64,000 bases of DNA, from assembly GCA_950022655.1 (NCBI GenBank), contig OX465579.1, positions 75,527,193 through 75,591,192 on the forward strand. The letters run 5' to 3'. The notes under the pieces are model-generated. The model had not been told where the DNA came from. It saw nothing but the letters and a program-made list of their open reading frames with translations, and made no database searches. The translations under genes and the position numbers were made by a program. Within the stretch, counting starts at the first letter, position 1. Each line of letters opens with the position of its first letter. Below are positions 42,001-49,808 of this stretch, piece by piece. Origin of the DNA: Alentia gelatinosa. Lineage: Eukaryota; Annelida; Polychaeta; Phyllodocida; Polynoidae.

Positions 42001-45000
42001 CTGGACCCAGGACTTGGTTTCATGAAATTAAAATAAATTTTATTTATCCCACTCTAGACTCTCCTCCTCTTGTGTTCAGGGTAAAGGGTAATGATATGAC
42101 GATGTTATAACTGTATTTCAAATCATGGCACAATATGTGAGCATATTCATTGAGAAATCGCTACCTAACATCCTGGCCAAGAGGTAGGATAAAACGATAT
42201 GTGATATGTGACAGTACTCAGGCTAACACGGTAATAACATATCAATAACTATGAGATGCTAGAACCTATTATACCAAACTAAGTATTACTATGTTGATCA
42301 CTGTCCTGGCCGAGAGGTAGTACAGACTAACACTAAAAACGAATGTGCACAAATGGAAGAGTACCAATGATAACCACGAACTCTCTTGCAATCCCCTGGC
42401 CGTGAGGTAGGGGCCCATGTAAAGACCTAATTATCATAACGCAAACCCTCAAGATAATGGTGCCTTATACTAAGCGATTTATCTATCCAAGTGAACCTGT
42501 ATTAACTAGTTGATTTGACTATTGAAGAGACCAAATGTGTTGTCACTGTACGCAAACCCACTGTAAATCACACGCACCCAATCCCATTTCATCATGCACC
42601 TTTCCTACAAAAAGAATGTTGTGTAATACTCCAGGACCTAATTGTCAACAGGAAGACCTGATATGCTTCAGATGTTGCAATAAAAATTTTAAAATAAAGA
42701 AGAAAGATGCCTCCAGGCATTCCCCTGCCTACGGCAGGAAGATGCCTCCAGTCATTCTCCTTGCTATGGCAGGAAGATGACTCAAGGCATCTTGGAGGAA
42801 TCATTGATACTTACATACAAAATTCAATAGAAGAAAAGATAATTGTTTGATTTAAAAGAAATTTTGATAATTTATAATATTGACCTATGATTGCTGCAGG
42901 GAAAGGGTTAATCATGCAGAATTGGCATGTTGAACCTTATTTGATAATTCCTTATGTGACAAGTTAATATTGCAGGAGAACTAAAACTGTCAACTCACCA
43001 CTAGAAGTCTCTACTGTTGTAGTTTCCACAGAGCTCTCTGCTGTGCTTGTAGACCTCACAAAGTCTGCAAAGTAGAGAGCAGAAAAGCTTTTAGCACCAA
43101 GTCTTTCAATGGGCATGGCAAGACAGATTGTCATGGGTCTGTCTATAGGTTTGAGAAATTGGGGTAATGGCTTCATGAAAGGGAGCCTGCATGTCCAAAT
43201 TAGATTAAACCACTCTTAGCAGGTGATGCCTTTACACATCATTCATGCTGTTGATCCCTAAAGACATTTCTTAAAATTTCGAAATATCTATGTATTCATG
43301 TAATGATATATCATCATTTATTCTCAGAATGCATTTATCACTTCAAATCAATTAAAATATCAATGTTAAACTCACCACTAGAAGTCTCTATTGATGCTGT
43401 TTCCATCGAGCCTAGAAAAATAAAAGAAGAATCTTCTTGCATATTTTGAGTGTATTTCAGTGGCAGCTTCTTTTAATTACTTTATTGTGTGCAACTCTGT
43501 TTGATCTATATCCATGGAACGACTACCATTCATTTGATTAGGTTCTTACTTTCCGAACACCATTGCTATTTTGGTTTAAGGTCAGCAATGATTTGATAGC
43601 AAAAATCTTCATTGCCTTGTTACAGTTGGGGCCGCCAGTTGTAGATGGACCAGCTTTGCTAATATGAAAAAGCCAGGTTAGTGTTAGTGTAAGGACACTT
43701 TTAGCTGATACCGTGTGTATGCGTGTTCTGGACACAACCATTTTCTGCTTACTCTCTAGGCGGTGTTTTGTTTAGCGTTTACACCATAATGTTTGCGGCA
43801 GGTGCAAATTGCGGAGATTGCGCCAACGGAAATATCACAGAAACATGTAACTTTCGTCGCCGACGCCAACGGACATTATGGACGGAAATTCTTTTTAAAT
43901 TGTAAAACATGGCCTTTTGGAGTATTTGCGCCCGGATGGAAACATAAAAAAATCCCCGAACATCGTGTTGCGAAATTAGAAAGCGCATAAGCATCCTGAA
44001 AACTGCCAACCAATGACAATAACCTGCCAAGACCAACTGTTGGAAGGTCTTCAGTCTCGGGTTATGATTTCATGGAAAGGAGCTTGAAAATAGCATTGAA
44101 TTTAAGTTGATATTTTTCTTTTGCGTAAACATTTCAAGAAGAAAACCTATAGTGAATTCACCACTAGAAGTCCCTATTGTTGTAGTCTCCATAAAGCTCT
44201 CTTCCGTTGTCATTGGTGCCATGAAAACTGCAAAGTAGAGAGCAGATAAGCTTTGAGTAAATTGTTTACCATTAAGCATGCCAATACTGACTGTCATGGT
44301 TATATCTATTAGTTTTGGAAAATTGCGTTATAAATTCAAGAAAGGGAGGCCACATGTCCACAATGGATGGATGTGATTAAAGTTGATGTCATCTTTCAAT
44401 GCAATTCAACATTTCCAGAAATAACATCAATTTCGGACTCACCGCTAGTAGTCCCTATTGCCGTCGTTTCAACAGAGCCTAGAAAAAGGAAATAAGAATC
44501 AACTTAAAAACAAAGCATGTATTCCAGTGGCAACTTTCATTCTCCTGATATCCTGACAGTGAAAACTATTTCTCACCGACATTGAACTAGCATACTCTTC
44601 TACCAGTCCTACTACACACCTACTACCCGCGTCTACAACCTATTTCGTCTGAAGTCCTCAGTGAGTCCCTCAAGGTAGTATTCTAGGTCGCTTACTACAT
44701 AATTGTAATACGATTTCTATAAATGATATATGATTTCTGTAGCAAAATTATGCAACAAAATATTTCCTTTTATGCAGATGACCTTATCTTATACACTTTT
44801 AATACAGCACATTGTATTGTGAGATTACATGATTTACCCCTACTAGGGAATTAGTGTAATTACAATGATAAGCGGTTCAATAAAACTAAAACAAAAGTAT
44901 GCTTCTTTGGATTAGCTCAAGCCATTAGCAAGATTAACAGATCGAATATACCACTTATGGCAAATAATTGTAAGTTCCACTACGCGATACAGCTTTATAC

Positions 45001-47390
45001 TGGGAACACTTTATGAATTGATCCGTTAAGTGAGTTAGTTATAAAATATTGAGAATGTCTACAAACCGAAGATATGTTTTTGTGTTTCAATACAAGATAC
45101 TATTAAATACAGATGATCTAATGTGAATTGTTCTGAGAGCATGTCCACATCTAGGGGATTAACCATAGACTCCTGATCATCTTAACCCTGGTCTTTGTGA
45201 GCCCCATGAGCTGTACTCACACTGGAAACGGGTTTTTCCTCGGCTTTCACATTCGCCCTCTTTTCCTTTGCAATTGTCCATGTATTTTTGTCCGTCTGCT
45301 CCAGATCATTCTCTGCAGCCAACCTCAATCATCCCCTCCTTCTCTGAGACCTTCTCTGAGATTCTGAACCTAGCTTTTGAACCTGGCGACTCGCTTCATT
45401 TGAGGCTCCCCCTTTCTCAGGCTTGAAGCCATGTTACTCTGGGTCGCCTTCTTGGGAGACCTTGGTACTTGGCCTCGACCCAGTCACTCACACCGGGCTG
45501 GTAAGAGTACCCGCTGCACCTTTGCTTCGCACGAACAAGCAGGTGTCTTGGTGGACTGCTGGCAGCGCACAGACCAGGATACCAGGGGGCTGTTTAATAT
45601 TTTGGTACATTTAGAGGGATTAGGATAATAATAGGGAGGACAATGACCGGAATGGGAGAGTAATTGCGTTAAATAACTGTTGTCTATGGGGCCGTCTAAT
45701 ATGTGAAGGGATTCTCCTAGGGTTGTCATATATGCTGGTCATAAGACTGTCACAGAAGGGACCGCGTTAAGTAAATATCGACTGTCCTTCAAAAGGACAG
45801 GAAAAGGGAAGGAGACTTGAAATATCCTTCCAGGCCGTTTAGTGGATTGGTAATTGTCCTGACTTAGATCCTGAAATCTCTCTTTTTGGAACTACATCTC
45901 AATATGTGTCCTTTCTGATGCTGGTAGCTTAGCCATCCACAAGATAATCGATGTACACATGTGAATACCATCCTTCAGAACACCAACCAACTGTGTGTAA
46001 ATGATACATGTATGCTCCTTTGAATGATAAGAATAGACTCTTTATAAATTAAAAAAAAAAAAAAAATTAGGCTTGTCTGGGGTTTGAACCATGGACTTTC
46101 TGATTACCACAATTTTAACTGGGCACACCTATAGCTTGCAGGACAGATACATAGAACAACCAATCACGGGATGGCTTTCATCTTGAACTGTCCTTTTTAA
46201 GGATTGAGGTCAGGAGATGGATAAAAACATATGGACAACACTCACTTAACACATTGACTCTCCCATCCTGGTACACTCTTTTCCCAGGAATTCTCCTATC
46301 ATAGTCCTAATCCTTCTCACTGTCCTCACATATTAAACGACCTTCATATATTAATAGGTCCCTTGGTCTATTCTAAAACCCAACGGACGCTCACCGAATA
46401 CGGCATGCTCCTATCCTGGAATATAACCCTTAATCCTACCCCTAATATAAAATCCCATAGGCTTAACATTGAGTTTCCGTATGCCACGCTGACTGGCATA
46501 CAGAGTTTTATTTGCCACTAGTGAAAAAAAATATATTCCCCTCGCTCTGCGAGCTCGTGGAATATTTTTATCGAAAGAAATGTGGTATGTGAGTATGTAC
46601 CAGTAAGGTATATACATTTTATCTTAATATTGGTGACACTAAGGTCGTTGGTAGTCTCAACAGTGATATTCTGGAACAACAGCAAACCTGTACATGGGCA
46701 ATGAAATTAACCTGGGCTGGTTGTAGTCTGAGGCTATGTACCAGGTGTATCCTTTTATGTGTGCCCAATTCGCCATTTTTCTTTGAGACAGGATAAAACA
46801 AATATGGCACTTTGCCATGAAATATTCGTACAACAGGAAAGGTGTATGAGACAAGCAAAAAGGTGTGAAGTACACCGTTTCTTGTATATCATTCCCTAAA
46901 TGTGAATCCTAAGAGTATCACCTAACGATATACTTAACTATCGTTTGAGTGGCCATAAGAGCGCTACTCTCTGATGTCTTTGATAATTAGTGTAAAATGT
47001 GAAAGGTCTATGCATACCTATAAAGCTTGATGTCGTTGTTTCTCCCAATGGTACTAGAATGGAGAAGGAATATGATATAACATTAATGATGTAGTAGCAG
47101 AATTCACTAGTTATATAGTATATCAAGGATTACTTGTTCTTAAATTACTTCAATGGATGATTCAGAAACATTTTAGGTGAATATCTGGAGATGGTAGACT
47201 CCAAATGAATAAGTTACTATATCAAACAAGTTTTGGTTCTGAGGACCACATAAAAAATAAACAACAAATTCAGATTTAGTTGCCGCTAAGGATAGTTCCT
47301 TTTCCATTACTTGACATATTTTCATGATTGAAAATGCATGCAAATACTTACATGAAGAGCTCTGTATTGTTGTTGATGGTGGTATGTACA
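1..47390 (-). CDS. Predicted mucin-like Ser/Thr-rich gene built from tandem mini-exons (partial, both ends missing)
   Basis: Inferred gene model on the minus strand. Each array unit holds five short segments bounded by a good acceptor (for example CTCTACTTTGCAG or TTTTCTTTTTCTAG) and a donor (GTGAGT, GTAAGT or GTAAGC). All are phase 1 at both ends, have lengths divisible by three, and stay open in the same reading frame. Joined, they give about 72 residues per 1424 bp: 12-13-residue repeats of the form SVExTTxxxSS, about 43 of 72 being Ser or Thr. That composition suits a heavily O-glycosylated extracellular or membrane-tethered domain, and phase-1 symmetric exons are typical of extracellular modular proteins. 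Diverged exons continue to 47390. The signal peptide, any folded domain, a membrane anchor and the promoter are not visible; the 5' end should lie at higher coordinates and the 3' end left of base 1. Splicing is predicted, not observed. Confidence 0.75.
195..260 (-). CDS. Exon A (66 bp, 22 residues), reference copy
   Basis: The minus-strand acceptor CTCTACTTTGCAG precedes this exon and the donor GTGAGTTGACAG follows it. It is phase 1 at both ends. It encodes FVMSTSTAES followed by SVETTSVETSS, so it looks like two repeats fused in one exon. Its last 30 bases nearly match exon B. The frame also stays open through part of the upstream intron, but the pyrimidine tract and AG make the splice boundary clear. 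Copies occur in all 30 units. Replacements seen include Glu to Lys in the unit at 3026, Thr to Ala at 22962, and Ala to Ser at 34294, 37133 and 38557. Confidence 0.75.
578..613 (-). CDS. Exon B (36 bp, 12 residues), reference copy
   Basis: The acceptor is a strong purine-free run ending CTTTTTCTAG, and the donor is GTGAGTTCAAAA. Phase 1-1. It encodes SVETTSIETSS, the canonical repeat. The intron between this exon and exon A is 317 bp and is the longest in the unit. The 3' end, CTTCTAGTG before the donor, is identical to that of exon A. Copies at about 28.99, 30.43 and 34.70 kb have 1-2 extra bases, all inside the error-rich stretch. Confidence 0.75.
912..950 (-). CDS. Exon C (39 bp, 13 residues), reference copy
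   Basis: Acceptor TTTCAG and donor GTGAGTACC on the minus strand, phase 1-1, encoding SVATSSTEQSST. The Gln codon is CAA in about half of the units and AAA (Lys) in the others, so this is a two-state marker for sorting units. Other changes include a silent TCC/TCT difference shared by the units at 12994 and 15842, and Ala to Gly in the units at 38557 and 39981. The intron between C and B is 298 bp. Confidence 0.72.
1083..1118 (-). CDS. Exon D (36 bp, 12 residues), reference copy
   Basis: Acceptor CTTCCATTTACAG and donor GTAAGCCTG, phase 1-1, encoding AVESTTPISST. This is the only exon of the unit with a Pro-Ile core. The intron to exon C is just 132 bp, the shortest in the unit. The copy in the unit at 31457 is cut by the N gap: only its last four bases are present. 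Confidence 0.72.
1374..1412 (-). CDS. Exon E (39 bp, 13 residues), reference copy
   Basis: Acceptor CTCTCTACTTTGCAG and donor GTAAGTACTTTC, phase 1-1, encoding SVPSSTTELSSS. It is the first exon of the unit in transcription order. Its upstream intron resembles the one upstream of exon A over the acceptor region (shared CTCTACTTTGCAG and GCTGAAAGCT), pointing to duplication within the unit. Copies near 24.1, 31.2 and 32.6 kb carry a silent change in the first TCA-TCA stretch. A diverged homologue lies at 47352-47390. Confidence 0.75.
22962..25744 (-). repeat. Array block 2: a unit with a 64-bp intronic deletion and its neighbour
   Basis: The unit at 22962 is 1360 bp long. Sixty-four bases are missing near 23982 in the intron between D and E, where GTGTTTGA runs straight into CCAAGATG; a TGA is present at both sides of the lost segment in full units. 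Both neighbouring exons are intact, so the deletion should not affect coding. The unit at 24322 is 1423 bp and has AGCGGATTATC in place of AGACAGATTATC. That variant recurs in the units at 31457 and 32869. Confidence 0.9.
25745..28980 (-). repeat. Array block 3: closely matching units of the GTAGACTAG, Gln type
   Basis: The units at 25745, 27169 and the start of 28593 share GTAGACTAG upstream of exon A, CAA (Gln) in exon C, and AGCATCTGTGAAAT in the intron between D and E of two of them. They look like recent copies of one another. They separate two groups of units (22962/24322 and 31457/32869) that share other variants. Confidence 0.85.
28981..36480. repeat. Array block 4: units with many single-base insertions around the gap
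   Basis: Within this stretch the repeat is interrupted by dozens of isolated one-base insertions, mostly an extra copy of a neighbouring base: for example near 29295, 29392, 29427, 29517, 29931, 30127, 30338, 30434, 30774, 31106, 31545, 31609, 32166, 33737, 33852, 34382, 34451, 34844, 36237 and 36446. Several fall in exons and would break the frame. One real-looking event is a 27-bp deletion near 35961. Units outside this stretch have almost no indels. The pattern is that of an unpolished or gap-filled consensus rather than biology. Confidence 0.8.
32370..32569. other. Assembly gap, 200 N
   Basis: A run of exactly 200 N starts four bases inside exon D of the unit at 31457 and ends just before TAGAATCGATAAGC in the intron between D and E. 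In an intact unit these two points are separated by 216 bp. The true gap may therefore be about one part-unit, or any number of whole units more, since 200 is a typical placeholder length. Confidence 0.98.
36481..41526 (-). repeat. Array block 5: right-edge subfamily
   Basis: The units at 37133, 38557, 39981 and the partial one at 41405 return to clean 1424-bp spacing. They share variants absent from the left part: TTCGAGCTGG for TTCATGCTGG, AATAGGACTATCC for AATATGAATATCC, and CTATCAGTGAGAG for CTAGCAGTGAGAG. Exon A of 37133 and 38557 has Ser in place of Ala. The last two units share CTTTGCTGAC and CAGTAAACCGG. This is the more diverged edge of the array, next to decayed single units. Confidence 0.85.
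41527..41759 (-). repeat. Decayed partial array unit, exon E lost
   Basis: After the break at about 41527 the sequence matches, at lower identity, the intron between D and E (TTTCATGACC, AAAATGGACTCAC, CATATAGAATTGA). It then jumps to the acceptor side of exon E (AAAGTAGAGAGCAAATGAGC), so exon E itself is missing. It continues through the intron between E and A up to the inserted element at 41764. Confidence 0.75.
42172..42410. repeat. Three spaced copies of a 16-bp motif inside the piggyBac-like element
   Basis: The motif CCTGGCCRWGAGGTAG occurs at 42172-42187, 42305-42320 and 42395-42410, with spacings of 133 and 90 bp. The arrangement resembles subterminal or internal protein-binding repeats of some DNA transposons, but no binding factor is known to me. 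Confidence 0.7.
42704..42798. repeat. 35-bp short tandem repeat, about 2.7 copies
   Basis: Copies start at 42704, 42739 and 42774, each beginning AAGATG. The first two run 35 bp and end GGCAGG; the third is partial. The core GATGCCTCCAGGCAT is itself nearly palindromic. It lies in the right part of the piggyBac-like element. Confidence 0.8.
42999..43064 (-). CDS. Diverged exon A (flank copy 1)
   Basis: A homologue of array exon A: acceptor CTCTCTACTTTGCAG, donor GTGAGTTGACAG, 66 bp, phase 1-1. It encodes FVRSTSTAES followed by SVETTTVETSS, with Met to Arg and Ser to Thr changes from the array consensus. Both splice sites and the frame are intact despite noise in the introns, which suggests it is still used. 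Confidence 0.65.
43376..43411 (-). CDS. Diverged exon B (flank copy 1)
   Basis: 36 bp, phase 1-1, acceptor ending TTTTTCTAG, donor GTGAGTTTAAC. The peptide SVETASIETSS keeps the repeat pattern with one Thr to Ala change. It pairs with the exon A copy at 42999 at the same order and a similar spacing (311-bp intron) as in the array. No matching C, D or E exons were found between here and 44162. Confidence 0.65.
43412..44161. other. Region without recognisable exons between two diverged unit remnants
   Basis: In an array unit this interval would hold exons C, D and E. The first 90 bases still resemble the intron between C and B, and the last 130 resemble the intron between A and E. The middle (about 43505-44040) is unrelated sequence that I cannot assign, so C-D-E appear to have been replaced or lost. 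Confidence 0.5.
44162..44227 (-). CDS. Diverged exon A (flank copy 2)
   Basis: 66 bp, phase 1-1, acceptor CTCTCTACTTTGCAG, and a weaker donor, GTGAATTC. It encodes FMAPMTTEES followed by FMETTTIGTSS. The Ser/Thr pattern is still recognisable, but Met and Phe have entered and Glu is reduced. It is the most divergent copy of exon A found. Confidence 0.6.
44443..44478 (-). CDS. Diverged exon B (flank copy 2)
   Basis: 36 bp, phase 1-1, acceptor CTTTTTCTAG, donor GTGAGTCCGAAA. It encodes SVETTAIGTTS. It shares the Glu to Gly change (IG for IE) with its neighbouring exon A copy at 44162, so the two have diverged together as a unit. Confidence 0.62.
44665..44950 (+). pseudogene. Reverse-transcriptase fragment of a LINE
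   Basis: A plus-strand frame contains VPQGSILG at 44665, matching the RT domain B motif, and after stops and a frameshift FYADDLILYT with the catalytic YADD at 44771-44782. A KTK-VCFFG segment follows, typical of the region after YADD in CR1/jockey-type LINEs. The spacing between motifs is roughly normal. No endonuclease or 5' part is visible. It is dead and lies in the decayed upstream flank of the mini-exon gene. Confidence 0.7.
44951..46048. other. Unassigned intergenic or intronic sequence
   Basis: No exon with phase-1 repeat character, RNA gene or transposon motif was recognised. The part around 45230-45600 is GC-richer than its surroundings and has short overlapping open frames on both strands, without any motif I know. 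It may be another decayed insertion. Confidence 0.4.
46070..46135 (-). pseudogene. tRNA-like relic or SINE head with oligo-T
   Basis: On the minus strand GGTTCAAACCC matches the Pol III B-box/T-loop consensus, an A-box-like GTGCCCAGTT lies about 35 bases upstream, and the 3' end GACAAGCC looks like an acceptor-stem strand followed closely by a run of 16 T (46051-46066), a Pol III terminator. The T-stem has mismatches and no matching 5' acceptor strand is evident, so this is not a working tRNA. A tRNA-derived SINE fragment is the likelier reading. Confidence 0.4.
46637..46670 (-). pseudogene. Relic of an array-type exon (B-like)
   Basis: TTGAGACTACCAACGACC after an acceptor-like GTTGTTCCAG recalls the VETT core of exons A and B. 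The length is 34 bp, the downstream donor GT is missing, and the phase-1 frame meets a stop. If related at all, it is a dead copy. Confidence 0.25.
47018..47053 (-). CDS. Diverged exon D (upstream flank)
   Basis: 36 bp, phase 1-1, acceptor TTCTCCATTCTAG, donor GTATGCATAG. It encodes PLGETTTSSFIG in the repeat frame. Length, phase and the ETTT core match the array exons, and exon D is the closest in length and acceptor type. Charged and hydrophobic replacements make it much more divergent than the array copies. Confidence 0.5.
   Translation of the reverse strand, partial: YHWEKQRHQAL
47352..47390 (-). CDS. Diverged exon E (upstream flank)
   Basis: 39 bp, phase 1-1, acceptor TTTCATTTCTAG, donor GTAAGTATTTGC. 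It encodes YIPPSTTIQSSS, plainly related to the array peptide SVPSSTTELSSS, and the donor-side bases AGCTCTTCAT are identical. It is the furthest upstream exon that can be assigned to the gene with confidence. Confidence 0.65.
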
Positions 47391-47397
47391 CTAGAAA

Positions 47398-48130
47398 TGA
47401 AACAAAATATCTTTCAGGAACACCGATTCAATATTCTCTGCATCAACAGACAAAAATTTGGGAACAGCAAAAGCTCCTTTTGTGGTAAATATATAACCGA
47501 CGCCCATAGACCATACAGCTTGCCCGTTATAGTACACCGAAGTAGAAGCCACATACCATAATATATGCCATCAACAGTCAAAACACTACGAAATACTGGA
47601 TATTCATGATGTTGATACTCAGGACCAAATATGTAAAATACAGATTTTCTGACTCGGATGTTGCGTTTACCGATGGCCCGTCTGTCCCACTCTCAAAGTG
47701 AAATGCTCCCGTCACGACTAAGCTGAGTCACTTGATTATTTCAGACACGGATCATAACCTCCATCGCCAGATGTGGACAATAGCCAGAAGCAAGTCTTCT
47801 GATTCAGGGTTTATACTAAACGACTAAAGACGTAGCGACTGTAGATCGTCTAGAAAATAGTCGTCAGGTTGTGATCGAATATGTAATCTCGGCTGTAATA
47901 GTCATCGTCTCCAGACTGACTTTTTACAGAATCACCAGCGGTCTAGATGACTATTTCAACTCTGCTGGAAATAGTCTTCGGCCGTGAAGCGCCAGGTGAT
48001 GCCAAGTTGCATAATTTGATTCAATCAGACGGTCTGCAGTTGTCATGCACTTGGCGTTAACACGAGCCGATTTTATGGCTGAAAGTCGTCAGGTGGTGCG
48101 AAATTCAAGAATTGCTGTCTATAGGCCTAA
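47398..48130. other. Unassigned sequence upstream of the last recognised mini-exon
   Basis: Nothing certain is visible. A 39-bp phase-1 candidate exon at 47557-47595 has a poor acceptor and no Ser/Thr richness. Two copies of AGTCGTCAGGT (about 47867 and 48086) and a small hairpin GACTATTTC/GAAATAGTC at 47949-47976 hint at a transposon remnant. Confidence 0.35.
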
Positions 48131-48350
48131 GGCTTCTTTTTTTTTGTATAATAGCATCTTTTAATTCTTGGACAATGTACAAACTTAGTTACATAAGGCG
48201 AACACTTAGAGGACCTCCAAAACAAGAATACCACTCATTAACCCGATGATATAGCATGGCGCTTGAGTGAGGACGCACAGTGACAGAGCAGCGATAATTC
48301 TAATGACAACGGGTCTTAAATAAACCAACAGGCCTCCAAAACAACGTTGT

Positions 48351-49790
48351 ATGGAAGAGATAAAACACAGGATGGGACCCAACAAAGGTAAAGGAAGGAG
48401 GGAAAACTCAGCCCCAAGAAAACCGGACTCAAAAAAGGACGAAGTCGAATGCACTGACTCCGAACCCCCATTATCGCCCACGGCAAGTGTTCGCACGCTG
48501 CCGACGCTGACAGCTGGTGCGTCGATTGAAGATATTATAAACAAGATCAACGAACTGGAAAAAAGAGTTACAAAGAATGAAAAAGATATCACCATTACTA
48601 GTGACATACTCTCTACGATAGGGAGACGGCTTGAAAGTTAGGATAAATTACACCTAGAAGCAGCGGGTTTATTTGCTGACCTAAAAGGGAAAATCCATAA
48701 AACAGAGAAGACGGTTGACAGCATCGAAGGAGCGATGAACAAGCTTGACACCGAGGTGACAGAGGCGATGTGCACCGCAACTGAATCCGCAACAAAAGCA
48801 GACCTGGTCGAAGAAAAAATGGTCAAGCTTGACAACGCACAGAAAAAGAAGATCTTGATAGTTGACGGACTTCGTGAAGACCCACTGGAAAATATTCGCG
48901 ATATTTTCGTGCAGTTTGTAAATGACCTAGGGGTCCAACTACAGCCGGCGGACATAGACTCTATTTATAGACGAGGTCAACCAGATCAAAACAAGACCAG
49001 AACACGCCCAGTAGTGATAGAGTTTGTAAACCACACTTCTAAGGTACGCATCTTTAAGAACATCAAAAACATTCGACAACTACCCAAATGGAGTAAACTA
49101 CAACTGTCAGACGACCTGACCTTTGATGAACGTCGTATGAATAAGGACTTGCGAGCCATCCAAGCCGTCGCCCGAAGTAAACACATCAACTGCTCGGTAA
49201 GAGGAACCAGTATCCGAATCCAAGACACAACATATGCCTATGACCAGATTGCTGACCTACCTAATGGCCTGGATATTGGGAGTATAAAAACAGTCGAAAC
49301 AAAAAACGGAATATCATTCCAAAGCAGGCACACCCCGCTCTCAAACCTGTATCCAGCCAAATTCATCCACGAAGGTAAGAAGTTCGAATCATCTGAACAG
49401 TGCTATCAATATCTTATGGCAGAACGTATGGGTCAAACTGAAGTTGCAAACAAGATATATAAATCCAATGATCCCTACGCCGTGAAGCAACTCGGCAACA
49501 AGGTAAAGAAATTGAAGAAGTGGGAGGATAACCAAGAAGATGTAATGTTTCTCATCCTGATCTCCAAATTTACTCAAAATACACAGCTAAGTGACATACT
49601 CCTGAACACAGGTGATAAACCACTCTTTGAAGCAACCAAGGATCCGGTCTGGGGCTGTGGGTATCACCTAGGGGAAGTAAGTAAAATATCAACTGACACT
49701 GCTTCTGGAAACCTCTTGGGCACCATCCTGATTAAAGTAAGAGATTACCTGAAACAAGATCGTAACGGCAACCCACCCCCGGGAAATTAA
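48351..49790 (+). pseudogene. LINE ORF1: coiled coil, RRM-like and NADAR domains (one nonsense codon)
   Basis: A 479-residue frame broken only by a TAG at 48639-48641. It starts with a Lys/Pro-rich basic segment, then a heptad-rich coiled coil (INKINELEKRV and following). Next is an RRM-like core (about 48849-49064; ILIVDGLRED, RPVVIEFVNH) as in nucleic-acid-binding ORF1 proteins of L1/CR1-type elements. The C-terminal third (about 49311-49754) is a NADAR/YbiA-like N-glycosidase domain: PLSNLYPAKF, FESSEQCYQYLMAERM, KFTQN, NTGDKPLFEA, WGCG and GNLLGTILIKVRDYL follow the family pattern in order. Characterised NADAR proteins cleave N-glycosidic bonds in riboflavin intermediates or remove ADP-ribose from guanine. 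Its role in a LINE is unknown; RNA chaperone activity belongs to the N-terminal part by analogy. Confidence 0.82.
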
Positions 49791-49808
49791 AACCTAAACG
49801 TAGCAAAC

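Larger units (their letters stand above)
41764..42907. mobile_element. piggyBac-like non-autonomous element, 1144 bp
   Basis: The element begins CCCTTT and ends AAAGGG and is flanked by ATAA (41760-41763) and TTAA (42908-42911). Array units show the uninterrupted site, GGACCTTAATCATGCAG, so the insertion and a TTAA target duplication (left copy mutated by one base) can be read directly. TTAA targeting and termini starting CCC are hallmarks of the piggyBac superfamily. The matching termini are only about six bases long. There is no open frame that could be a transposase, so it would depend on an autonomous partner. It is inserted in the intron between exons E and A of a decayed unit. Confidence 0.75.

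Noticed and set aside
43550..43658. 109-bp minus-strand candidate exon containing GPSTTGGPNC
   Set aside because: It has an acceptor-like TTCATATTAG and donor GTAAGA, but the length is not a multiple of three and the phase-1 frame coming from the upstream exons meets a stop, so it cannot belong to this gene as modelled.
45423..45729. Overlapping open frames on both strands in a GC-richer patch
   Set aside because: No motif recognised in any frame, and no splice or promoter context. Possibly a decayed transposon but not assignable.
46490..46620. Overlapping short open frames at 46411-46875
   Set aside because: No domain, poor composition and competing frames. Only the weak exon-like relic at 46637-46670 is noted, at low confidence.
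47557..47595. 39-bp phase-1 candidate exon upstream of the diverged exon E
   Set aside because: Right length and phase with a GTATGT donor, but the acceptor lacks a pyrimidine tract and the peptide is not Ser/Thr-rich. Could be chance.
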